A DNA stretch of 5,095 nt from Conexibacter sp. (GTDB taxonomy: Bacteria > Actinomycetota > Thermoleophilia > Solirubrobacterales > Solirubrobacteraceae). The DNA lies in the NCBI GenBank assembly GCA_025964055.1, contig JAOPZP010000321.1:1-5095 (forward strand), written 5' to 3'. The position numbers and the translations under genes were made by a program. Shown in pieces: positions 1 to 5,095 of the stretch (position 1 is its first letter; each line of letters opens with the position of its first letter). Under the pieces are notes generated by a model. That model did not search any database. It had not been told where the DNA came from and saw only the letters and a program-made list of their open reading frames with translations.

Positions 1-1092
1 CACTACCTGCCGATCGTCTTCGGCTTCCAGGTCACCTGCTGTCCCAACCCGCGCGACATCATCGCGTTCCTGCCCGAGGTGCGCCCGCACTGGTTCTTCG
101 CGGTCCCGCGCATCTGGGAGAAGCTGAAGTCGGGCCTGGAGGCGATGATCGCCGGCCAGCCGCCCGAGCAGCAGGAGGCCTCGCGCGCGGCGGTCGCCGC
201 CGGGCTTCAGAAGGTCCGCCTCGAGCAGGCCGGCGAGCCGGTGCCGGCGGAGCTGGCCGAGCGCGTCGCGCAGGCCGACGCCGCGATGTTCGCGGGGCTG
301 CGCTCGATGCTCGGCCTCGACGAGGTCGTGGCGATCAACGTCGGCGCCGCCCCGACCCCGGTCGAGGTCCTGGAGTTCTTCCACGCCATCGGCCTGCCGC
401 TGGGCGAGCTGTGGGGGATGAGCGAGACCTGCGGCGGCGGTGCGGTCAACCCGCCGCAGCGGATCAAGATCGGCACGGTCGGTCCGGCGACGCCGGGCTG
501 CGAGCTGACGCTGGCGCAGGACGGCGAGCTGCTGATCCGCGGCGGCCTGGTGATGCTCGGGTATCGCGGGCTGCCCGACAAGACGGCCGAGGCCATCGAC
601 GCCGACGGGTGGCTGCACACAGGCGACATCGCGCAGATCGACGCCGAGGGCTACGTCAAGATCGTCGACCGCAAGAAGGAGATCATCATCAACGCGGCCG
701 GCAAGAACATGTCGCCGGCCAACATCGAGGCGACGGTCAAGAGCGCCTCGCCGCTGATCGGCAACGCGGTCTGCATCGGCGACGCCAAGCCCTACAACAC
801 GGCGCTGATCGTCCTCGACGCCGACTTCGCCCCGGCTTGGGCGGCGCAGAACGGGGTCGAGGGCGCGACGCTCGAGTCGCTGGCACACGACGAGCGCGTG
901 CGCGCGGCCATCCAGGCGGGCATCGACGGCGCCAACGCCAAGCTCGCGCGCGTCGAGCAGATCAAGAAGTTCGTGATCGTCGAGGGCGACTGGCTGCCCG
1001 GCGGCGACGAGCTGACCCCGACGATGAAGCTCAAGCGCAAGCCGATCGCCGAGAAGTACGACCGCGACATCGCGGGGATGTACGCCAAGTAG
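1..1092 (+). CDS. Long-chain acyl-CoA synthetase (AMP-forming), FadD15/COG1022 type, 5'-truncated by window edge
   Basis: The frame is open from base 1 (HYLPIVFGF...) and ends at TAG 1090-1092, giving 363 residues. Family members are usually about 600 residues, so roughly the first 240, including the Ser/Thr/Gly-rich ATP-binding loop, lie upstream of the window. The enzyme should activate a fatty acid with ATP to an acyl-adenylate and transfer it to CoA in the cytoplasm, feeding beta-oxidation or lipid synthesis. Numbering from base 1, visible ANL-superfamily motifs are WGMSET (138-143), DGWLHTGDI (202-210, with the ribose-binding Asp209), the hinge region DRKKEI (223-228) followed by INAAGKNMSP, and the C-terminal LTPTMKLKRK. 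In this last motif Lys343 aligns with the catalytic lysine of the thioester-forming domain. All visible motifs look intact, so it is probably functional. Acyl chain preference cannot be read from the sequence. Its stop codon directly abuts that of the convergent gene. Confidence 0.93.
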   Translation, partial: HYLPIVFGFQVTCCPNPRDIIAFLPEVRPHWFFAVPRIWEKLKSGLEAMIAGQPPEQQEASRAAVAAGLQKVRLEQAGEPVPAELAERVAQADAAMFAGLRSMLGLDEVVAINVGAAPTPVEVLEFFHAIGLPLGELWGMSETCGGGAVNPPQRIKIGTVGPATPGCELTLAQDGELLIRGGLVMLGYRGLPDKTAEAIDADGWLHTGDIAQIDAEGYVKIVDRKKEIIINAAGKNMSPANIEATVKSASPLIGNAVCIGDAKPYNTALIVLDADFAPAWAAQNGVEGATLESLAHDERVRAAIQAGIDGANAKLARVEQIKKFVIVEGDWLPGGDELTPTMKLKRKPIAEKYDRDIAGMYAK

Positions 1093-1908
1093 CTACGGGC
1101 TCGAGGAGCTCGCGCGCGCCCGGCGCGTGAGCTCCACCGCCGCGGCGCGCAGGCCGCCGGCCTCGGTCACCGGGGCGGCGAACCCGACGCGCGCCGGCGC
1201 GGTGCCGCGCGGCGTCTCCAGGACGAGGTCCAGGCCGTAGCGGTCGGCGGCCGTGCAGCGGGCGCTCGTGGCGTCCGGGTAGCCGCCGAGGGCGTGCGCC
1301 ATCGCGAGCAGCGCATCGGCGTGGTCGGCGTTGAGGTGGTCGACGGCGCCGCGGGCGTCGCCGATCGGATCGGGCTGCGCGACGGCGTACTCGGCGCCCT
1401 CCGCCGAGGACATGCGCCCGTAGCCGCCGACCCAGCGCACGCGCTCGACCCGCAGGACGTAGAGCGAGAAGTCGGTGTAGTCGATGTAGTACCGGCCGGA
1501 CGCGACCGCGGCGAGGTAGGCGGCACGGGCGGCCTCGCGCGCCTCGCCCTCGGGGCGCTGCACGGCGCCGGCGAGCGTGACCCGGCCGGCCGACAGCGGA
1601 TCGGTCACCGGCGCGGGATCGACGACGACCAGGCTGGCGCGCGGGTCGCGGGCGAGGTTGCGACCATGCTCGGCGAGCTGCGAGACGCAGAGGACCGGCG
1701 AGCCGTCGGGCAGCGCGGCGTAGGTGACCATCGAGCCCCACGGGCCGCCGTCGTCGCTCAGCGTCGCGAGCGTGGCGACGTTCGTGGCGGCCAGCAGCGT
1801 GCGCGCCTCCTCGGCGGGCGTGCGGCGGGGGACGTCGGCGACGTCGCTCAGCGGCGGCGGGACGGGCGGCGGCGCCTCGGAGGGCACCCCGTGGTCGAGC
1901 TCGGGCAT
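1093..1908 (-). CDS. PPOX-fold (pyridoxamine 5'-phosphate oxidase-like) protein with C-terminal DUF2470 domain, HugZ-like
   Basis: A complete 271-residue protein, ATG at 1908 to TAG at 1093-1095. Residues 1-28 form a Pro-rich, probably disordered leader. Residues ~30-165 are a split-barrel PPOX domain, starting TPAEEARTLLAATNVATLAT and ending VRWVGGYGRM, a phrase typical of HugZ-like proteins. Residues ~185-265 form a DUF2470 domain with its hallmark DHLNADHADAL (190-200; His191 and His196). PPOX-DUF2470 proteins are known from heme utilisation (HugZ heme oxygenase) and as heme or flavin binders. The exact reaction here is unknown, and true PLP synthesis is unlikely given the DUF2470 tail. 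No signal peptide or membrane segment is visible, so it is probably cytoplasmic. ATG 1908 is the only start codon between the preceding in-frame TAG (1942-1944) and the domain; no convincing Shine-Dalgarno precedes it, so translation may be coupled to the upstream cyclase gene. Its last codons encode a hairpin (1105-1135). Confidence 0.88.
   Translation of the reverse strand: MPELDHGVPSEAPPPVPPPLSDVADVPRRTPAEEARTLLAATNVATLATLSDDGGPWGSMVTYAALPDGSPVLCVSQLAEHGRNLARDPRASLVVVDPAPVTDPLSAGRVTLAGAVQRPEGEAREAARAAYLAAVASGRYYIDYTDFSLYVLRVERVRWVGGYGRMSSAEGAEYAVAQPDPIGDARGAVDHLNADHADALLAMAHALGGYPDATSARCTAADRYGLDLVLETPRGTAPARVGFAAPVTEAGGLRAAAVELTRRARASSSSP
1105..1135 (+). terminator. GC-rich hairpin, likely U-tract-less terminator of the acyl-CoA ligase transcript
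   Basis: Arms 1105-1117 and 1123-1135 pair over 13 bp around a 5-base loop (1118-1122). The outer part is a perfect GGAGCTC/GAGCTCC; pair 1112-1128 is G-U in the plus-strand RNA. The hairpin begins 12 bases after the ligase TAG. In the minus-strand transcript the same position becomes a C-A mismatch, so the structure is better for the plus-strand transcript. No T-run follows on either strand, so it is not a classical intrinsic terminator, although U-less hairpins at convergent gene ends are common in actinobacteria. It lies wholly inside the last codons of the PPOX gene, so coding constraint is an alternative explanation. Confidence 0.5.
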
Positions 1909-1941
1909 GCCCGCATGGTGACGGGTCCGGGGCGGGGCGGC

Positions 1942-3573
1942 CTACGGCCAGCCGGCGCCGGGTGTGGCGAGCCGGGCGGCGTCGCGGCCGGCGGCCTTCG
2001 CCTCGTACATCGCGCGGTCGGCCGCCTGCAGCAGGGCCTCGGCGCTGCGGTCGGGCCGGTCGGGGAGCGCGACGCCGATCGACGCGGTGACGTGGGCGAC
2101 GCCGGTCGCGAGGGGGATCGGCTCGGCCAGCAGGGTGCGCAGGCGCTCGGCGACGTCCATCGCCTCGTCGGCGCCCGACACGTCCTCGCAGATGGCCACG
2201 AACTCGTCGCCGCCGAAGCGGGCGACGGTGTCACCGGGGCGCAGGTCGTCGTCGATGCGGGCCGCGGTGACGCGCAGCAGCTCGTCGCCGGCCGTGTGGC
2301 CGAGCGTGTCGTTGGCGTGCTTGAAGTTGTCCAGGTCGATGAACAGCACCGCGACGCTCGCGTCGGCGCGCTTGACGCGCTGCAGCGCGTGGCGCAGGCG
2401 CTCGGCGAGCATGGCCCGGTTGGCCAGGCCGGTCAGCGGGTCGTGGTCGGCGCGGTGGGTGGTGGCCTCGAAGTCGCGCGCGGCGTCCAGCGCGGCGGCG
2501 GCCTGGTCGGCGAAGAGGCGCAGCGCCTGCAGGCGCTCGCGGCTGGGCAGCAGGCGATCGGACGGGTCGTCGACCCAGATCACGCCGCGCGGCCGGCCGT
2601 CGGCGCCCAGCAGCGGCACGACGAGCCAGTGGCGATCCCACGCGTAGGGGCCGCGGCCGTTGGACTGCGAGCGGTAGATCGTGGTCTGGAGGTGCAGCAG
2701 CGCCTCGGCGTCCTCGCGCTCCAGCAGGTAGCAGCCGTGGCGGTCGTGGGCCGGCTGCAGCATCGGCGACAGCTGCTCGAGCGTCAGGGCGACGTGGGCG
2801 AAGACCGGGTCGTGCAGGGCCCATCCGGCGGTGGCGGCGGGCCGCAGCGGGCGGCCCTCCTCGGCCAGGAGCACGGCCACGCGCTGGAAGCGCAGCGCGT
2901 CGCGGATGCCGGCGCAGACCGCGTCGAGCACGCCGCCGCGCGAGCGCTGGTCGGCGATGCGCGAGGAGACCGAGAGCAGCCGCTCCAGGGCGGCGCGGTG
3001 CGTCGCGTCGCGGCGGGCGTCCTGGGCCTGCTCGACGGCGAGCGCGGCGATCTGGGCGAGGGCGACGAGCTGGTCGAGGTCCTCGTCACCGGGGCGGCGG
3101 CCGTCCGCGGGCTCGTCGACCGACAGGATGCCCAGGACGTCGCCGTTGGCCCGGCGCATGACGGCCAGCAGCAGGTCCTCGGGATCCCACCGGTCGGGCG
3201 CTGAGGACGGCGGTGCCGCCGGCGTGTAGAAGGCCATGCCGTCGGCGCTGTCGGTCAGGCTGCCGGCGGGGACGTGGTGGGCGCCGCGGCGCTCGAAGTG
3301 CGCGGCGATGTAGGGCGCCCACTGCTCCCAGGTCGAGGCCTGGCCGAGCACGACGGCGCGCGCGGCGGCCGAGCCGTGCACGGTGATCGCGTCGAAGTCG
3401 TCCCACTCGGGGCGGTGGAGGTTGACGGCGACGGTCCCGTAGCCGAGCGTCACGGCGATGACCTCGGCGATGCGGTCCAGCGCCCCGGCGAGGTCGTCCT
3501 GCGTCTGGACGCCGCGGGCGGCCTCGAGGGCGCCTCGCAGGGAGGCGATCAGGGACAGGGACGATGAAGACAC
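1942..3573 (-). CDS. Soluble diguanylate cyclase, GAF-GAF-GGDEF
   Basis: A complete 543-residue protein, GTG at 3573 to TAG at 1942-1944. Residues ~12-180 and ~190-365 look like two GAF-type sensor domains; the first ends LSVDEPADGRRPGDEDLDQL and the second carries VIWVDDPSDRLLPSRERLQA. Residues ~370-535 form a GGDEF domain with DPLTGLANR (378-386), metal-site FIDLDNFK (411-418; Asp413), RFGGDEF (452-458) and ASIGVA. It should condense two GTP into c-di-GMP. RPGD (445-448) lies exactly five residues before GGDEF, the position of the inhibitory RxxD I-site, so product feedback inhibition is expected. No transmembrane helix and no EAL or HD-GYP domain is visible. The GAF ligand is not recognisable. 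The start is well bounded: an in-frame TGA lies at 3579-3577, one codon before the GTG, and the next in-frame start is deep in GAF1. There is no clear ribosome-binding site. It is followed 33 bases later by the PPOX-DUF2470 gene on the same strand, a probable operon. Confidence 0.93.
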   Translation of the reverse strand: MSSSSLSLIASLRGALEAARGVQTQDDLAGALDRIAEVIAVTLGYGTVAVNLHRPEWDDFDAITVHGSAAARAVVLGQASTWEQWAPYIAAHFERRGAHHVPAGSLTDSADGMAFYTPAAPPSSAPDRWDPEDLLLAVMRRANGDVLGILSVDEPADGRRPGDEDLDQLVALAQIAALAVEQAQDARRDATHRAALERLLSVSSRIADQRSRGGVLDAVCAGIRDALRFQRVAVLLAEEGRPLRPAATAGWALHDPVFAHVALTLEQLSPMLQPAHDRHGCYLLEREDAEALLHLQTTIYRSQSNGRGPYAWDRHWLVVPLLGADGRPRGVIWVDDPSDRLLPSRERLQALRLFADQAAAALDAARDFEATTHRADHDPLTGLANRAMLAERLRHALQRVKRADASVAVLFIDLDNFKHANDTLGHTAGDELLRVTAARIDDDLRPGDTVARFGGDEFVAICEDVSGADEAMDVAERLRTLLAEPIPLATGVAHVTASIGVALPDRPDRSAEALLQAADRAMYEAKAAGRDAARLATPGAGWP

Positions 3574-3647
3574 GGTTCACCAGGGTTAACGGCTGCTCGG
3601 ACAGTGTGCTTGAGCGCGCGGGGCCGTGGGCCGGTAGGTGCGGGCGG

Positions 3648-3666
3648 GCCGGCGGCCCCCGCCGGC
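3648..3666. repeat. Short perfect inverted repeat (hairpin) in the divergent intergenic region
   Basis: GCCGGCGG at 3648-3655 pairs perfectly with CCGCCGGC at 3659-3666 across a CCC loop. It lies between the cyclase start (3573) and the exporter -10 (3686), and its right end covers the place where a -35 element would sit (about 3663-3668). It could separate the two divergent promoters or contribute to a protein-binding site. In DNA this GC-rich, such an 8-bp repeat may also arise by chance. The GGGCC motif also occurs at 3621-3625 and 3628-3632, and at 3646-3650 as GGGCC's near-match GGGCC-flanking tract. Confidence 0.3.
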
Positions 3667-3676
3667 GCCAAGAACG

Positions 3677-3690
3677 TTATAGCGCTACAA
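3677..3690. promoter_or_regulatory. Palindromic operator candidate overlapping the exporter -10 box
   Basis: The sequence TTATAGCGCTACAA is an inverted repeat with a perfect 8-bp core, TAGCGCTA (3680-3687). One outer pair is mismatched (3679/3688) and two further pairs match (3677-3678 with 3689-3690). It overlaps five of the six -10 bases, so a bound dimer would block RNA polymerase. Direct repeats GTTATA at 3676-3681 and 3693-3698 flank it, and ATAGC (3679-3683) has an inverted partner GCTAT (3701-3705). DHA2 exporters are commonly controlled by TetR- or MarR-type repressors bound at such sites, but no regulator gene lies in this window. Confidence 0.45.
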
Positions 3691-3698
3691 TGGTTATA
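3686..3698 (+). promoter_or_regulatory. Putative -10 box and leaderless start of the MFS exporter gene
   Basis: TACAAT at 3686-3691 matches the TAnnnT actinobacterial -10 pattern and differs from TATAAT at one base. Six bases separate it from the A of ATG 3698, the usual distance from a -10 box to the transcription start, so the mRNA could begin at the start codon. The absence of any Shine-Dalgarno agrees with this. The box sits in an AT-rich island (3671-3708, about 40% GC) in otherwise very GC-rich DNA. No TTGACA-like -35 is visible at 16-18 bp spacing, so an activator or -35-independent recognition may be involved. Confidence 0.5.
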
Positions 3699-5095
3699 TG
3701 GCTATGACGATCACGGCGCCGACGACGGCCCCCGCGGACCCGCTGACGCGCCCGCGGCCCTGGCTCGTGCTCGCGATCTGCTGCATGAGCCTGCTGATCG
3801 TGGGGATGGACGTGACGATCGTCAACGTCGCGCTGCCGTCCATCCAGCGCGACTTCCATGCATCGGTCCTGTCGCTGCAGTGGACGACCGCCGCCTACAC
3901 CGTGGTCCTCGCGAGCCTGCTCCTGCTGGGCGGGTCGCTCGCCGATCGCCTGGGTCGCGCCCGGGTGTTCAAGCTCGGCCTCGCGCTGTTCACCGCCGCC
4001 TCGCTGGCGTGCAGCCTCGCGCCGGGCATCGGCTGGCTCATCGCCTTCCGCGTCCTGCAGGGCGTCGCAGGCGCGATGCTCAACCCGGTGGCGATGTCGA
4101 TCATCCGCAACACGTTCGACGATCCGCGCCAGCGGGCGCAGGCGATCGGCATCTGGTCGGCGATGGTGGGCATCAGCATGGCGCTGGGACCCGTCCTCGG
4201 CGGCGTGCTCGTCGGGCTCAGCTGGCGGGCCGTGTTCCTGGTGAACATCCCCATCGGCCTGGCGGCGATCGCGCTCACGGCGCGCTTCGTGCCGGAGTCC
4301 CGCGCGCCGCGGCCGCGCCGTCCCGATCCGGTCGGGCAGGGCCTGATCATCGTCATGCTGGCGAGCCTGACCTCGGCGCTCATCGAGGGCCCGAGCCGGG
4401 GGTGGGGCTCGCCGTGGATCGTCGCCCTCGCGGTGACCGCCGGCGTCGCGCTCGTGGCGCTCGTGCGCTACGAGCTGCGCCGCGTCGACCCGCTCATCCA
4501 GCCGCGCTTCTTCGCCAGCCGGCCGTTCGCCGCGGCGACGGTCATCGCGGTCGCGGCGTTCACGGCCTTCGGCGGGTTCCTGTTCGTCAACACGCTCTAC
4601 CTGCAGGACGTGCGGGGCCTCTCGCCGGCCAGCGCCGGCCTGTGCACGCTCCCGATGGCCGCCATGACCGTGCTGTGCAGCACCATCGCGGGCCGCGTCG
4701 TCGGGACGCGCGGGGTGCGCGGCCCGCTGGTCGTCGGCGGCCTCGGGCTCGGCGCGGGCAGCCTGATGCTCGTGTCGCTGAGCGCCGACACCTCGCTCGC
4801 GTGGCTGCTGGCGGCGTACTGCGTGTTCGGACTAGGGTTCGGCGCCGTGAACCCGCCGATCACGAACGCCGCCGTGTCCGGCATGCCGCCGAGCCAGGCC
4901 GGCGTGGCGGCGGCGGTGGCGACGACGAGCCGCCAGGTCGGCCAGACGCTCGGCGTCGCCGTCGTGGGCGCGGTGGCGACCGCAGGCGTGGACGGCTCGC
5001 TCCACGACCAGCTTGCGACCGCCAGTCACCCGGCGTGGTGGCTCATCGGCGCCGTCGGCGCCGGGATCGTGGCGCTCGGCTTGGCCGCGAGCACC
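3698..5095 (+). CDS. MFS drug:H+ antiporter, DHA2 family (EmrB/QacA type, 14 TM), 3'-truncated by window edge
   Basis: The frame runs from ATG 3698 to the last base without a stop: 466 codons. Family members are usually ~470-530 residues, so little is missing. After a 20-residue N-terminus (MAMTITAPTTAPADPLTRPR), hydrophobic segments fit TM1 at ~22-44 through the start of TM14 at ~447-465. Diagnostic motifs are MDVTIVNVALPSIQRDF in TM1 (Asp38, motif D1), GGSLADRLGRARVF in loop 2-3 (motif A, 78-91), RVLQGVAGAM in TM4 (motif B, Arg118), and GPVLGG in TM5 (motif C, 164-169), followed by LSWRAVFLVNIPIG. It should be an inner-membrane, proton-driven exporter of hydrophobic or cationic compounds; the substrate cannot be predicted. 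ATG 3698 is the first possible start because an in-frame TAG lies at 3680-3682; ATG 3704 is a minor alternative. No Shine-Dalgarno is present, and the -10 spacing suggests leaderless translation. It is divergent from the cyclase gene, 124 bases away. Confidence 0.93.
   Translation, partial: MAMTITAPTTAPADPLTRPRPWLVLAICCMSLLIVGMDVTIVNVALPSIQRDFHASVLSLQWTTAAYTVVLASLLLLGGSLADRLGRARVFKLGLALFTAASLACSLAPGIGWLIAFRVLQGVAGAMLNPVAMSIIRNTFDDPRQRAQAIGIWSAMVGISMALGPVLGGVLVGLSWRAVFLVNIPIGLAAIALTARFVPESRAPRPRRPDPVGQGLIIVMLASLTSALIEGPSRGWGSPWIVALAVTAGVALVALVRYELRRVDPLIQPRFFASRPFAAATVIAVAAFTAFGGFLFVNTLYLQDVRGLSPASAGLCTLPMAAMTVLCSTIAGRVVGTRGVRGPLVVGGLGLGAGSLMLVSLSADTSLAWLLAAYCVFGLGFGAVNPPITNAAVSGMPPSQAGVAAAVATTSRQVGQTLGVAVVGAVATAGVDGSLHDQLATASHPAWWLIGAVGAGIVALGLAAST

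Noticed and set aside
411..1130. A 239-codon plus-strand frame overlapping the acyl-CoA ligase
   Set aside because: It is a +2 shadow of the ligase, extremely Arg/Ala/Gly-rich with no recognisable motif, whereas the ligase frame contains all expected family motifs.
1909..1944. TAG being read as a sense codon (recoding) between the cyclase and PPOX genes
   Set aside because: The other two genes also end at TAG at sensible family lengths, and the cyclase ends normally after its GGDEF domain, so TAG acts as an ordinary stop here. Occasional readthrough is kept only as a testable idea.
1294..3204. A 636-codon open frame on the plus strand, antisense to the PPOX and cyclase genes
   Set aside because: It is codon-aligned with both minus-strand genes, so its stops would need TTA, CTA or TCA codons in them, which are very rare at this GC content. 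Its translation is a low-complexity Gly/Val/Arg/Ala mix with no domain, while the minus strand has clear conserved motifs.
3086..3580. An alternative start at GTG 3580 giving a 164-residue protein (MNRVFIVPVP...)
   Set aside because: It is out of frame with the cyclase and becomes an Arg/Pro-rich shadow; there is no sign of a frameshift in the cyclase that would make it real.
3690..3692. ATG at 3690 as a start for the exporter
   Set aside because: It is in a different frame from the transporter; the in-frame TAG at 3680-3682 leaves ATG 3698 or ATG 3704 as the only sensible starts.
3895..5029. Several minus-strand frames (3895-4383, 4597-4884, 4832-5029) and a plus-strand frame at 3858-4244
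   Set aside because: All lie inside the MFS transporter, whose own frame has every DHA2 motif and continuous membrane segments; the others are Ser/Arg/Pro-rich shadows.
1..5095. Mobile elements, tRNA/rRNA genes, CRISPR arrays, riboswitches
   Set aside because: No transposase or integrase motif, terminal repeats, regularly spaced repeats or recognisable RNA gene was seen; coding sequence fills almost the entire window.

Overview
This window is a GC-rich stretch with almost no non-coding DNA. G/C-ending codons are strongly preferred and there are long spurious open frames opposite the real genes. Protein style (Ala/Arg-rich, a FadD15/COG1022-type ligase, a PPOX-DUF2470 protein, a tandem-GAF diguanylate cyclase and a 14-helix DHA2 exporter) points to a high-GC actinobacterium. 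A member of the Solirubrobacterales/Thermoleophilia is my best guess, but that is inference and was not tested by any search.

Layout: (1) Bases 1-1092, plus strand: the C-terminal ~360 residues of a long-chain acyl-CoA synthetase; its N-terminus lies outside the window. (2) Bases 1093-1908, minus strand: a HugZ-like PPOX-fold protein with a C-terminal DUF2470 domain. It converges on the ligase so tightly that the two stop codons touch, and a GC-rich hairpin at 1105-1135 sits inside its last codons. (3) Bases 1942-3573, minus strand: a soluble GAF-GAF-GGDEF diguanylate cyclase with intact active-site and inhibitory-site motifs. It is 33 bases upstream of the PPOX gene, in the same reading frame, and probably in the same operon. 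(4) Bases 3574-3697: a 124-base divergent intergenic region with a GC hairpin and a short AT-rich island. The island carries a good -10 box and an overlapping palindrome. (5) Bases 3698-5095 and beyond, plus strand: a DHA2 (EmrB/QacA-type) MFS transporter that runs off the window within its last membrane helix.

How the genes fit together: the cyclase and the PPOX/DUF2470 protein look co-transcribed, so a link between a GAF-sensed signal, c-di-GMP and flavin or heme chemistry is possible but unproven. The exporter is transcribed divergently from what looks like a leaderless, repressor-controlled promoter; no regulator gene lies within the window. The acyl-CoA ligase belongs to a separate transcription unit.

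I did not find a clearly new system, mobile element, RNA gene or CRISPR array. The most interesting features are the exporter's compact promoter/operator, the single TAG separating the cyclase and PPOX frames, and the abutting convergent stops with their hairpin.
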